Shown here piece by piece: positions 25,457-33,998 of a stretch of DNA of 64,000 nucleotides. The position numbers were made by a program, and so were the translations under genes. Under the pieces are notes generated by a model. It saw only the letters and a program-made list of their open reading frames with translations, was not told the DNA's origin and did not search any database. Every line of letters starts with the position of its first letter. Positions within the stretch are counted from its first letter, which is position 1. The stretch is from Bradyrhizobium sp. SK17 (GTDB taxonomy: Bacteria > Pseudomonadota > Alphaproteobacteria > Rhizobiales > Xanthobacteraceae), in NCBI RefSeq assembly GCF_002831585.1, contig NZ_CP025114.1, positions 124,001 through 188,000 of the forward strand, given 5' to 3'.

Positions 25457-26543
25457 CGAGCACAAGAATCCCAGTGGACCTAGGCGTCGAATCGTCCGGC
25501 TTCTGGCTATTCTGGCGGCGATCGGAGGTGTTGGCGTGCTTGTGGTCTGGGGTTTCCTCGCCGGACGCGGCGAGGCAACGATGGAAGCCGAGCGAGAACG
25601 TCCGGTCAAAGCGCCCTTACGCGTGTCGACCGACGGCCGGGGTCAGCCCGTCGTGACCCTCGACGCCGCAACGCGTAGGCAGAGCGGAGTCGATGTCACC
25701 AAACCAAAGCCGACGCAATACCAGGAGCAAGTCCGCGCCTACGGAACAGTGCTTGACCTCGACAAGCTGGTTACGCTGGACAACAATTATGTAACCGCCG
25801 TCGCCCAGCTTCAGAGCGCTCAGGCCAGGATCGTTGCATCGAAGGCGGCTTTCGAGCGCGCGCAGGCCCTTTCCAAGGACAACATCACAACTGTGGCGCA
25901 GCTACAATCGGCCCAGGCCACATTCGGTGCGGATCAAGCCGGAGTCGCAACGGCAGAAGCCCAGGTCAAAACGCTAAAAGCAACGGCGCTGCAGGAGTGG
26001 GGAACGGTCATCGGCAAGGCACTCATCGAGGGCGGCCCGCTGGTGACGCGTCTGATCGAACGTCAGACTTTCCTCCTCCAGATCACGCTGCCGCCTGGGA
26101 CGTTCATAACGGCGGCACCGAAGGCGACGGTTCAATTCGGCGCAAGCGCCTCGCGCCATCAAGTCGATTTTGTCTCGCCCGCCACGCAAACGGACCCAAA
26201 GATCCAAGGCCTGAGTTTTTATTATGCGGCCGATGCCGCGAGCAATCTGTTGCCAGGAATGAACGTCCTTGCGTTCCTGCCGTCCGGTGCTCCCATCGAT
26301 GGAATTGAAATTTCAGCCTCGGCCGTGGTGTGGTGGACGGGGCGGGCATGGATCTATCTGCGCACTGGCGCGGACACGTTCACGCGCCACGAAATTCCAA
26401 CCGATATGCCCGCGCCCGGAGGCGGCTTCATCGTTTCCGTCAAGAGCCTCCCACCCACTCCGGAGATTGTGACCCAGGGAGCACAGATCTTGTTGTCCGA
26501 AGAATTCCGCGCGCAGATCCAGGTCGGCGAGGACAACAAATGA
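25434..26543 (+). CDS. RND efflux periplasmic adaptor (HlyD/CzcB family)
   Basis: A 369-residue membrane-fusion protein. A single N-terminal helix (~20-44) anchors it. A helical hairpin region ~120-185 has the repeated VAQLQSAQA heptad-like segments. A beta-barrel part follows (LLQITLPPGTFI, VDFVSPATQTDPKIQGLSFYY). It would link the RND pump encoded next (4-base overlap) to an outer-membrane channel. No outer-membrane component gene is in the operon. The barrel-sandwich region looks shorter than in CzcB. ATG at 25434 or 25446. Confidence 0.85.
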   Translation: MDVSMAGSEHKNPSGPRRRIVRLLAILAAIGGVGVLVVWGFLAGRGEATMEAERERPVKAPLRVSTDGRGQPVVTLDAATRRQSGVDVTKPKPTQYQEQVRAYGTVLDLDKLVTLDNNYVTAVAQLQSAQARIVASKAAFERAQALSKDNITTVAQLQSAQATFGADQAGVATAEAQVKTLKATALQEWGTVIGKALIEGGPLVTRLIERQTFLLQITLPPGTFITAAPKATVQFGASASRHQVDFVSPATQTDPKIQGLSFYYAADAASNLLPGMNVLAFLPSGAPIDGIEISASAVVWWTGRAWIYLRTGADTFTRHEIPTDMPAPGGGFIVSVKSLPPTPEIVTQGAQILLSEEFRAQIQVGEDNK

Positions 26544-29500
26544 CGCCGGCAACCCCCGGTCCCTCAGCCCCGTCGGGCTTGCAAGCGAATGTGATCGGCT
26601 TCGCGATCCGCTTCCGCGGCATCGTCGTGGCGTTGGCGTTGCTGCTGCTCGGCTACGGCATCCTCTCGGTTATTCGCGCGAAATATGACGTTTTCCCGGA
26701 GTTCGCACCGCCCCAGGTCGGCATCCAGACCGAGGCGCCCGGCCTTACGCCAGAACAGATCGAGGTCCTCGTCACCCAGCCGATCGAGAATGCCATCAAT
26801 GGTGTCCCCGGCGTGCAATCGTTGCGGTCCACCTCGATCCAGGGGCTCTCCGTCATCACAGTTATCTTCGCGCCCGGAAGTGACATCTATCGGGATCGGC
26901 AAGTGGTGGCCGAGCGTCTGGCGGTCGCCGCACAACAGCTCCCGGCGGGGACGGGGCCGCCGGGAATGACGCCGCTGACCTCCTCGACGAGTACCATCCT
27001 TGTCGCCGGGCTCACCTCCGACACACACTCGCTGATGGATTTACGCACTATCGCCGATTGGACGCTGCGCCTGCGGCTTCTCGCCGTGCCGGGCGTCGCC
27101 AAGGTCGCGGTGTTCGGCGGCGATCTTCGTTCGCTTCAGGTTCAGGTCCATCCGGACCAGCTCATTCGCTATAATCTCACCCTCACCGACGTTCTGACCG
27201 CGGCGAAGAAGGCGACCGGCGTGCGCGGTGCGGGCTTTATCGACACAACCAATCAACGCATCGTCTTCCAGACCGAGGGCCAGTCACTCCAGGTGGAGGA
27301 TGTTGCTCACACTGTTCTGCTGAACCAGGGCGCTTCGAGCGTGCTTCTCGGCGACGTCGCCGAGGTGGTCTATGCGCCGGAGCCGCCGATCGGCGGCGCG
27401 ACGATTATGGGCCAGCCCGGCGTAATGTTGAATGTCTCGGGGCAATACGGGGCCAATACGGTCGAGGTGACCCAGCGCGTCGAAGAGGCGCTGGCGAGCT
27501 TGCGGCCGGGGCTGGAGAAGGCCGGTATTAAATTTCACGGCGATCTTTTTCGCCCGGCCAACTTCATCGATACGGCCACCAACAATGTCCGGGACTCGCT
27601 GGTTCTTGGTGGCATCCTCGTCATTGTGGTGCTGTTTCTGTTCCTGTTCGATCTACGCAGCGCAGCGATCGCCTGCACGGCGATCCCGCTGTCGCTGCTT
27701 GCCGCCGTCATTATCCTCGACGCTTTGGGGCAGAGCCTGAACACAATGACCTTGGGCGGGCTCGCGATCGCCATCGGCGAAGTGGTTGATGATGCGGTAA
27801 TCGGCGTTGAGAACATCGTCCGGCGTTTACGCGAGAACAGGCGTTTGCCGGAACCTCGACCGGTGGGCCGGGTCGTACTCGACGCCTCGCTCGAAGTGCG
27901 CGGCGCTGTCATTTATGCGACCTTCGCGGTTATCCTTGTCTTCTTGCCCGTGCTGACGTTGCCAGGTCTCGCCGGCCGGTTCTTTGCGCCGCTCGGCATG
28001 GCCTATATCTTCGCCATTCTCGCATCGCTTGTCGTGGCACTGACGGTGACGCCGGCGCTCTCGATGCTGCTGCTCACCGGCCGCGGACGAGGAGGCGAAG
28101 GCGCGGGTGCGGTCGCGCATGATAGAGAGCCGCCCGTCGTTCGCTGGACGCGCGGGCGTTATGAGCGAATTTTGCGCGGTATCGCCATCCATCCGCGGAC
28201 GGCGATCGCCGCCGCTCTGGTTTTTACCGTGGCCGGTTGTGCCGCCCTTCCGTTCTTTGGTAGCGCCTTCCTGCCCGAACTCAAGGAAGGGCATTTCATT
28301 CTTCACATGTCGGCTGTGCCCGGCACCTCGATTGCCGAATCCGAGCGCCTCGGCGCGCTTGTGACCAAGGCTCTGATCGCTCTGCCGGTGGTGCGCTCGG
28401 TCGCCCAGCACATCGGCCGCGCCGAGAAAGCCGACGACACCGCAGGCACGCATGAAAGCGAGTTCGAAGTCGACCTCAAATCCGGATTATCGGGCGACCA
28501 GACGGAAGGAGCGCAGGCCGACGTACATAAAGCGCTCCGCGGGTTCGCGGGAGTCAATTTCGCGGTAACGCCATTCCTGACCGAGCGCGTAGAGGAAACC
28601 TTGTCGGGCTACACGGCTGCCGTCGTCGTCAACATCTTCGGCGACGATCTCGACACGCTCGATCGCGCGGCACGGGACGTCGCGCGTACCGTTGGGGGTA
28701 TCCAGGGTGCGGCGGACGTGCAATTGCAATCGCCGCCTGGCATGCCGCAGTTGACCATTCGACTCCGGAAAAAGGACGTGGAGCGCTGGGGCTTCGATGC
28801 GGTGGACGTCCTCGATTTGGTCCGCACCGCCTATCAGGGCGATGTTGTGGGCCAGAGCTATGATGGCAACCGGGTTTTCAACGTCATCACGGTGCTTGAC
28901 GCCGAGAGCCGCAATAGTATCACCAAGGTCGGTGACCTCGCGCTACGCGCCCCGAGCGGCAGCTATGTGCTTCTCAAGCAAATCGCGGACATATACGAAA
29001 CCGCCGGGCGCTATCAGGTATCTCATCTCGGCGGCCGACGTCTCCAAACGGTGACGGCGAACGTTGCCGGCCGTGACGTCGCCTCGTTCGTGCGGGATGC
29101 TCAGGCCGCGGTCTCTGCCAACGTAGAACTCCCGAGCGGGGGCTACGTGGAATTCGCCGGTTCGGCGCAGGCGCAGGCGCAATCCCGGCGCGACCTGCTG
29201 ATTCATTCGTCGATCGCCGCAATCGGCGTGGTGCTGCTGCTGTCGATCGTAACGCGCAACTGGCGAAACCTGCTGCTCGTTCTCGTCAATCTGCCCTTCG
29301 CGCTCGTTGGTGGCGTGCTGGCGGTATTTGCGACCGGAGGCGTACTCTCACTCGGTTCGATGGTTGGTTTCGTGACACTGTTCGGAATCACGCTGCGCAA
29401 CTCGATCATGATGATCTCCCACTATGAGCATCTGGTCGAAACTGACGGCATGCTTTGGGGTCTCGAAGCTGCAATCAAAGGCGCCGGCGACCGGCTGACG

Positions 29501-29743
29501 CCGATCCTGATGACCTCGCTCGTTACTGCGCTCGGTCTCCTGCCTCTCGTGATCGGAATGGGAGATCCAGGCCGTGAGATAGAAGGCCCCATGGCGCTCG
29601 TGATCCTGGGAGGCCTGCTGACCTCGATGGCCCTGAATTTGCTTGTCTTACCCACCCTAGCCCTGCGCTTCGGGCGGTTCGAGTCGGCCGTCGATGAACT
29701 CGGCGGCGGTTCGCCTGAATTGGCGAAACAAAACTCGAGCTAA
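26540..29743 (+). CDS. RND efflux permease (CusA/CzcA-related)
   Basis: A 1067-residue proton-driven pump starting with ATGA overlap to the adaptor gene. Twelve helices in two repeats flank two large periplasmic loops. The first helix region GIVVALALLLLGYGILSV is followed by YDVFPEFAPPQVGIQTEAPG. Helix 4 carries GEVVDDAVIGVENIVRRL, the proton-relay segment, with two Asp as in metal-type RND pumps. The end of the second repeat (FGITLRNSIMMISHYEHL) is intact. With the adaptor it likely exports a metal or toxic anion under the chrB-type control region. Confidence 0.93.
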   Translation: MTPATPGPSAPSGLQANVIGFAIRFRGIVVALALLLLGYGILSVIRAKYDVFPEFAPPQVGIQTEAPGLTPEQIEVLVTQPIENAINGVPGVQSLRSTSIQGLSVITVIFAPGSDIYRDRQVVAERLAVAAQQLPAGTGPPGMTPLTSSTSTILVAGLTSDTHSLMDLRTIADWTLRLRLLAVPGVAKVAVFGGDLRSLQVQVHPDQLIRYNLTLTDVLTAAKKATGVRGAGFIDTTNQRIVFQTEGQSLQVEDVAHTVLLNQGASSVLLGDVAEVVYAPEPPIGGATIMGQPGVMLNVSGQYGANTVEVTQRVEEALASLRPGLEKAGIKFHGDLFRPANFIDTATNNVRDSLVLGGILVIVVLFLFLFDLRSAAIACTAIPLSLLAAVIILDALGQSLNTMTLGGLAIAIGEVVDDAVIGVENIVRRLRENRRLPEPRPVGRVVLDASLEVRGAVIYATFAVILVFLPVLTLPGLAGRFFAPLGMAYIFAILASLVVALTVTPALSMLLLTGRGRGGEGAGAVAHDREPPVVRWTRGRYERILRGIAIHPRTAIAAALVFTVAGCAALPFFGSAFLPELKEGHFILHMSAVPGTSIAESERLGALVTKALIALPVVRSVAQHIGRAEKADDTAGTHESEFEVDLKSGLSGDQTEGAQADVHKALRGFAGVNFAVTPFLTERVEETLSGYTAAVVVNIFGDDLDTLDRAARDVARTVGGIQGAADVQLQSPPGMPQLTIRLRKKDVERWGFDAVDVLDLVRTAYQGDVVGQSYDGNRVFNVITVLDAESRNSITKVGDLALRAPSGSYVLLKQIADIYETAGRYQVSHLGGRRLQTVTANVAGRDVASFVRDAQAAVSANVELPSGGYVEFAGSAQAQAQSRRDLLIHSSIAAIGVVLLLSIVTRNWRNLLLVLVNLPFALVGGVLAVFATGGVLSLGSMVGFVTLFGITLRNSIMMISHYEHLVETDGMLWGLEAAIKGAGDRLTPILMTSLVTALGLLPLVIGMGDPGREIEGPMALVILGGLLTSMALNLLVLPTLALRFGRFESAVDELGGGSPELAKQNSS

Positions 29744-30122
29744 TATCTTACCAGTACCCGCAGCCGAATGTTTCCGGAACGAGCGAACTCATCGGCCATC
29801 TGGTGCTCTCGACCCCCGCAATGAGCGCGATCGATGCATTGTCGAGCCACGTCGAGCCGGATGAAAAGGCCAAACATTCCGGCGGCTACCCGTCCTCTGA
29901 ATATAACGACAATATCGACGCGATCCGAACGAGGTCACGTTTCGGTCATCACACCCATCCTCCGACCGTTCGCAAACCCGTGCGACGGCGGCGTGGAGCG
30001 TCGACCGCTCTTCTAGGAACTTTATGCTTTCACTGGGACGATGGCCGGACGGCGCGTCGAGCATCGAACTCGGATCGATCGTTGACCGATTTGGTCGGAG
30101 CGACTAGTGTTGGAGTACAGAT
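29744..30122. other. Gene-free stretch before the fluoride riboswitch
   Basis: No convincing gene. A plus-strand frame of ~137 codons (29803-30216) runs through the riboswitch and terminator and has no ribosome site or family resemblance. The promoter of the crcB operon should lie in the last ~100 bases. Confidence 0.5.
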
Positions 30123-30172
30123 GGGGATGGAGTCCCCCGATACCCGCCCGTCGTGGGCTGATGACTCCTGCT
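30123..30172 (+). promoter_or_regulatory. Fluoride riboswitch (crcB motif) aptamer
   Basis: The sequence matches the crcB RNA: GGGGATGGAGTCCCCC (30123-30138), hairpin GCCC-GTCGT-GGGC (30146-30158), then TGATGACTCC (30159-30168). GGAGTC pairs with GACTCC to form the long-range stem, and the GATG and TGATGA elements are the conserved fluoride/magnesium pocket. Bound fluoride normally turns expression on. It is followed by two competing hairpins and crcB ~300 bases on, the expected target. Confidence 0.93.
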
Positions 30173-30185
30173 GGGATGGGGCTGC

Positions 30186-30237
30186 AAAGCTCCGTCATGG
30201 CGGGAGCTTTGTTTAACCCGCCATAGGCGGGTTTTTT
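30186..30237 (+). terminator. Riboswitch expression platform with intrinsic terminator
   Basis: AACCCGCC-ATA-GGCGGGTT (30215-30233) followed by six T forms a Rho-independent terminator. Upstream, AAAGCTCC/GGAGCTTT (30186-30193, 30203-30210) forms a second hairpin. ATGGCGGG (30197-30204) can instead pair with CCCGCCAT (30217-30224), taking the terminator's 5' arm. These alternatives make a plausible transcription switch controlled by the aptamer. Confidence 0.8.
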
Positions 30238-30268
30238 GTTGCCCTTCGATGATTGCAAGGGCAGCCGC

Positions 30269-30475
30269 ATGGACATTCTTACCAGGCAATTGCGCGAATG
30301 GCTTAAATTGATCGCGGGCGATGGCTTTGCCGCGTCAATTCTTGCTGCCGTCGCCGCGGTCTGTTTTCTCGCGTTCGGATTGGGCGTGGCCTACGACCTC
30401 GTCGGCGGCCTGCTTGTCCTCGGACTAGTCACCGCTATCTTCGAAGCGCGGTCGCGCGCGAAGAATCGAAGATAG
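30269..30475 (+). CDS. Small two-helix membrane protein of the fluoride operon (68 aa)
   Basis: MDILTRQLREWLKLIAGDGF is an amphipathic start, followed by two helices (AASILAAVAAVCFLAFGLGV and YDLVGGLLVLGLVTAIF) and a basic tail SRAKNRR. It is the first gene after the riboswitch and ends 4 bases before crcB. I do not recognise the family. The position suggests an accessory part in fluoride export or tolerance. An AAGGGC lies upstream of the ATG. Confidence 0.7.
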   Translation: MDILTRQLREWLKLIAGDGFAASILAAVAAVCFLAFGLGVAYDLVGGLLVLGLVTAIFEARSRAKNRR

Positions 30476-30479
30476 CGCG

Positions 30480-30860
30480 ATGCAAGCGTATCTGATCGTG
30501 TTCCTTGGCGCTGGCATCGGCGGTGCTTTCCGACATGGAGTCAACGTCTGGTCCGCTCGCGTCTTCGGTCTGAATTTTCCCTACGGCACATTGATCGTCA
30601 ACATCGTGGGGTCGCTGGCGATGGGTTTGATCGCCGGCTATTTCATGGCGAGCGGAAGCGCCTCCCAGCACTGGCGGTTGTTTCTCGCGACCGGCATTCT
30701 TGGCGGCTTCACTACCTTTTCGTCGTTCTCGCTCGACGTCGCCCTGCTTTATGAGCGCGGCGAGTTGGTGGTCCTCGCCTTTTACGTTCTGGCTTCGGTG
30801 TTGGCGTCTGCTACGGCGTTGTTCATCGGACTCTGGGCGACGCGGAGTTTAATTTCTTGA
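30480..30860 (+). CDS. crcB: CrcB/Fluc fluoride ion channel
   Basis: A 126-residue four-helix protein with GAGIGGAFRHGVN, YGTLIVNIVGSLAMG and GILGGFTTFSSFSLD, the Fluc signature including the sodium-binding break and Phe box. As a dual-topology dimer it lets fluoride out of the cell. The fluoride riboswitch upstream and gpmA downstream support the assignment. A single gene is present, so a homodimer is expected. Confidence 0.95.
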   Translation: MQAYLIVFLGAGIGGAFRHGVNVWSARVFGLNFPYGTLIVNIVGSLAMGLIAGYFMASGSASQHWRLFLATGILGGFTTFSSFSLDVALLYERGELVVLAFYVLASVLASATALFIGLWATRSLIS

Positions 30861-30923
30861 AAGGGTTACATCGGCAAAGGCATGTCGCGAGGGACGCCGT
30901 TTGGCCGACGCAAAGGAGCGCGC

Positions 30924-31589
30924 ATGTCCTTTGACAATCCTGCTACGCAGCCATCGATCGACCGGCGTCTCGTCCTCGTCCGGCACGGCCAAAGCGAGGG
31001 AAATCTGAAGAACATCTTCACTGGCTCGCGCGATCTCGGTCTGACGGAACAGGGAATTGCCGAAGCCGGCAGTGTTGCGCAACGGTTGCAAGCGTTGGAT
31101 GTTCGGTTCGATATCGCCTTCACCTCAAGGCTTCGACGGGCATGGCAATCGTGTTCGATCGTCCTGGAGAACATGGGACAAGCCAATGTCCGGCAGTGTC
31201 GCAATGCCGCACTCAACGAGCGAGACTACGGCGATCTCACTGGTCTGAACAAGGATGAGGCTCGAACGCGTTGGGGCGACGATCAAGTTCATCTGTGGCG
31301 CCGCTCGTATGATGTGTCGCCGCCGGGCGGAGAGAGCCTGAAGGATACGTCCGCACGGGTATTGCCATTCTTCATCCAAACGATCTTGCCCGCAGTCATG
31401 CGCGGCGACAGGACGTTAGTGGTTGCCCACGGGAATAGTCTGCGCTCCCTGGTCATGGTTCTGGACAGATTGTCGCCCGAAACAGTCACCTCGGTCGAGT
31501 TTGCGACCGGCGATATTCATCTTTATCGCCTCGCTGCCGATACGACCGTCGCGCAAAGGCAAGTCTCACTGGCATCAGGTGAAACATGA
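30924..31589 (+). CDS. gpmA: 2,3-bisphosphoglycerate-dependent phosphoglycerate mutase (fluoride operon)
   Basis: A 221-residue histidine phosphatase-fold mutase. [12 protein letters not shown] carries the phospho-accepting His ~21. [42 protein letters not shown] and [13 protein letters not shown] complete the active site. It interconverts 2- and 3-phosphoglycerate, the step before enolase, which fluoride inhibits. A second glycolytic gene under fluoride control would help keep flux when 2-phosphoglycerate builds up. AAAGGAG precedes the ATG at 30924; the end overlaps the next gene by ATGA. Confidence 0.9.
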   Translation: MSFDNPATQPSIDRRLVLVRHGQSEGNLKNIFTGSRDLGLTEQGIAEAGSVAQRLQALDVRFDIAFTSRLRRAWQSCSIVLENMGQANVRQCRNAALNERDYGDLTGLNKDEARTRWGDDQVHLWRRSYDVSPPGGESLKDTSARVLPFFIQTILPAVMRGDRTLVVAHGNSLRSLVMVLDRLSPETVTSVEFATGDIHLYRLAADTTVAQRQVSLASGET

Positions 31590-31945
31590 CATTTCCCACA
31601 TTCGTACCGGCAATACCGATCCAATGCTTCGCCCTCGATGCCATCGAGAAGAGCGCGACCGCTTTCGGCAAGCCCGTTTTGCTGATTCACGGCGACAATC
31701 ATTACTTTTCCATCGAGCCGCTGAAGAACGGCAAGGGCCGCCCAACCCCAGGCGTCAACAACAGCGATACCCTGGTTCACGGGTTTCGTGCGCTGCGCGA
31801 TCCCGATCCACCCGGCGTATCCGGATTCGCGCCGCTCATCATTCCAGAGAACGGCTTCGGGTGCACCAAAGTGAACTGCGGGCGAAATGGCATCCATCGG
31901 CGTCATCATCCGTTCGGAATTGCTCGTCGGAGAGCAGCCGCATGA
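31586..31945 (+). CDS. Fragment resembling the C-terminus of a calcineurin-like phosphoesterase
   Basis: A 119-residue frame whose middle, [30 protein letters not shown], looks like the last metal-binding segment (HGDxH) of a calcineurin-like phosphoesterase. The N-terminal metal motifs are absent, and the last ~30 residues (from NGFGCTK) look like out-of-frame reading. It begins with an ATGA overlap with gpmA and ends with another. Probably a truncated relic kept inside the operon; a real short protein cannot be excluded. Confidence 0.45.
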   Translation: MTFPTFVPAIPIQCFALDAIEKSATAFGKPVLLIHGDNHYFSIEPLKNGKGRPTPGVNNSDTLVHGFRALRDPDPPGVSGFAPLIIPENGFGCTKVNCGRNGIHRRHHPFGIARRRAAA

Positions 31946-32151
31946 AGAATTTTGTCAGTCCATCTTTCTTTCGGCTGTTCGATCTTTTGATGAGCACCCA
32001 CAATCCGGGTTCGAAGCGATCGCATTGGACGTTGGACGGCGTCGAGTGCGCGAGAGAGAGGCACAGTTATAGCGGCCCGACGAATGGCTTCGTTGTCGAA
32101 GCTTTTACTCTTAGCGGTCCGGTCGTCGGGGATGGATGCTCATGGTCGTGA
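31942..32151 (+). CDS. Short unrecognised ORF in the fluoride operon (69 aa)
   Basis: Opens with ATGA overlapping the previous stop: [20 protein letters not shown], then a polar middle part and a Gly-rich end. No motif or membrane helix is clear. It overlaps the next short ORF by 16 bases. The only support is the chain of overlaps that continues from gpmA to the phosphatase at 32312. Confidence 0.25.
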   Translation: MKNFVSPSFFRLFDLLMSTHNPGSKRSHWTLDGVECARERHSYSGPTNGFVVEAFTLSGPVVGDGCSWS

Positions 32152-32315
32152 AGGAATACTGGTGGATGGGCGAAGCCGCCAAAGCGATAAAAACCATCCG
32201 GTGGGCGCGCCCGATCAGCGGCAGGCGGCTCGATGCCATCGCATGGTTTCGTAATCAGGAGGTCGAGCTCGATCGCGCGGCGCCTCCGATAGCACATATT
32301 GGAAACTCGCAATGA
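32136..32315 (+). CDS. Short unrecognised ORF upstream of the tyrosine phosphatase gene (59 aa)
   Basis: MLMVVKEYWWMGEAAKAIK, then RWARPISGRRLDAIAWFRNQ, then EVELDRAAPPIAHI to the stop. The composition (amphipathic, Trp-rich, basic) looks like coding sequence rather than noise. The stop overlaps the start of the phosphatase gene by ATGA. It may be a small protein or the tail of a lost gene. No family recognised. Confidence 0.35.
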   Translation: MLMVVKEYWWMGEAAKAIKTIRWARPISGRRLDAIAWFRNQEVELDRAAPPIAHIGNSQ

Positions 32316-32977
32316 CCGAAGGAACGGCGAACGACCGAGGTCGCCAATCAAATGTCGGGAGGTCCTGTCTCGCTTTCTTTGCGACAACGAACCGGTTTTT
32401 GAAGTCTCACCCGATTGGCCGCGCCGTGACATATACGACAAATGCGCTTCTCATCTGCGTTGGTCTTGCCGGCGGGTGGGCCATCGGCCTGCAACTGGTT
32501 GGGAATATTCACGTCGTCGAACCCGGGGTGCTTTACCGCTCCGCCCAGTTGAACGGGCAGAAGTTGGCCGATGTGATGGCTGCCTACGGCATCAAGTCGG
32601 TGATCAACCTGCGCGGAAAAAATAGCGGGTCTTGGTGGTACGACAACGAAGTGGAGGTGACGACCGCGCATGGAGCCTCTCATCTGGACGTTCGAATGTC
32701 GGCCTTACGGGACCCGGAGGACGCGACGATCGCCCAACTGATTGAGACGATGCGCACCGCCCCTCGGCCGATGCTGATCCACTGTCAAAGCGGGGCCGAT
32801 CGGACCGGATTGGCCGCAGCTTTGTTTGAGCGTTTTGTCGAAAGGCGCCCTACCGATATTGCAGCTCATCAAATTTCCTTCCGGTACGGGCATTTTCCGT
32901 GGCTCGGAAGCCGGTCAATTGCCATGGACCGAACATATTGGAAGCTTTCGACCGGTGGCTTGCCGAAGACTGAGTAA
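32312..32977 (+). CDS. Membrane-anchored dual-specificity/tyrosine phosphatase
   Basis: A 221-residue protein with a transmembrane helix at ~43-64 (NALLICVGLAGGWAIGLQLV). The phosphatase domain follows: VLYRSAQLNG, YGIKSVINLRG and the catalytic loop LIHCQSGADRTGL, with nucleophile Cys ~158 and Arg ~164. The domain would probably face the periplasm if the helix is an N-in anchor. It is the fifth or sixth reading frame after the fluoride riboswitch. Substrate unknown; phosphatases are common fluoride targets or responders. Confidence 0.85.
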   Translation: MTEGTANDRGRQSNVGRSCLAFFATTNRFLKSHPIGRAVTYTTNALLICVGLAGGWAIGLQLVGNIHVVEPGVLYRSAQLNGQKLADVMAAYGIKSVINLRGKNSGSWWYDNEVEVTTAHGASHLDVRMSALRDPEDATIAQLIETMRTAPRPMLIHCQSGADRTGLAAALFERFVERRPTDIAAHQISFRYGHFPWLGSRSIAMDRTYWKLSTGGLPKTE

Positions 32978-33089
32978 TGTATCGAAAGCGACCCGAAAGA
33001 AACGAGCAAACGACAGGAAAGATGATTGCTGAGATCGAAGTTTTTGAACGGCTGGCACCTGCCCGTGACGAGCGTTATCTCAAAACGCT

Positions 33090-33704
33090 TCATCGATCAG
33101 CGACGCGGCGGGGGAAAATCCCCTTGGGCAAACGGAGGGCATGTAGCAAAAATTCGTAAGACCGCTCTATCAGCGGCAGAATACGGTCTGCAACGTGAAG
33201 ATGAACAGCCCATGCCACAGCAGCACCTGTGGCCGCGACAACGGCGGATCCGACCATATCGAGAGGAAAGTGAACGCCCACGTAGATTCGAGCCAAGGCC
33301 GTCGCAAGACCGGCGAGAACCAATACCCATCCCCACCCGCGCTGTACTCGCGTGACGAGGAGACCGAAGCCGAAGGTCCAAAGGAATGTGGTGTGATCGC
33401 TCGGAAAAGAGCTGTCGGGCGAGTGGGCGAGAAGGGTGTGGCCCAAGCCTATCGCGAAGGGGCGTGGATGATACCAGAGAAGGCCAATGGTCCAGCTCAG
33501 TACAAACGCGGTCAGGAGCCCGGTCCCGATCGAAATCAACGCATCCCGTTGGTCGCGCACGCCTCGAATCCACAAGCATACCGCCAGAACGGCGGCCACA
33601 TAAACGAGATATTCCGCGGCTACCTTGGCGAACGCTATCGTTACGACATTCGCTGAAGCCGGGGCATTGAGGGCCAGAAAAAGTGCGGTATTCCAGGTTT
33701 CCAT
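33090..33704 (-). CDS. PAP2-family undecaprenyl-diphosphatase-like protein
   Basis: A 204-residue membrane phosphatase from METWNTALFLALNAP. Motifs: LLWYHPRPFAIG, SPDSSFPSDHTTFLW and ARIYVGVHFPLDMVGSAV, typical of BcrC-type enzymes that recycle undecaprenyl pyrophosphate. The ATG at 33704 has a GAGAGAA site; a longer frame upstream is not family-like. It is on the opposite strand to the fluoride genes on both sides and ends 112 bases past the tyrosine phosphatase stop. Related to 18720-19298. Confidence 0.88.
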   Translation of the reverse strand: METWNTALFLALNAPASANVVTIAFAKVAAEYLVYVAAVLAVCLWIRGVRDQRDALISIGTGLLTAFVLSWTIGLLWYHPRPFAIGLGHTLLAHSPDSSFPSDHTTFLWTFGFGLLVTRVQRGWGWVLVLAGLATALARIYVGVHFPLDMVGSAVVAATGAAVAWAVHLHVADRILPLIERSYEFLLHALRLPKGIFPRRVADR

Positions 33705-33998
33705 CGTTCTCTCAGCAATACGTCCGCATCGGCGCGGGAGGAAGGTTAGGACCATCGCGTCTGAATTGGGCGCGGTCGGGGCGGAAACAAAATCGACACT
33801 CAATGTTGGCGCTTTCAACGCAGACCCACCATTCTGCGGAAAGATAGGTCGTCCCATTTTCCGTATTCGGCAAGTGTCGGTTTCCTTCACGGAGGATTCG
33901 CTCGCCGACAATGATACAATACTCGGTGTACCTAAATTCATCTTGCATCACCGGTTCGCGTCGGTGCGCTGTCTCAAATTCTCATCGGAAGAAGTAAC

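Noticed and set aside
29803..30216. 137-codon frame upstream of crcB
   Set aside because: Overlaps the fluoride riboswitch and terminator completely; the RNA explains the sequence.
32977..33159. 60-codon frame touching the phosphatase stop (TAATG)
   Set aside because: Overlaps the end of the PAP2 gene on the other strand and has no recognisable product; too weak to list.
33712..33951. 79-codon minus-strand frame upstream of the PAP2 gene
   Set aside because: No ribosome site, no membrane or domain feature; likely leader or promoter DNA.
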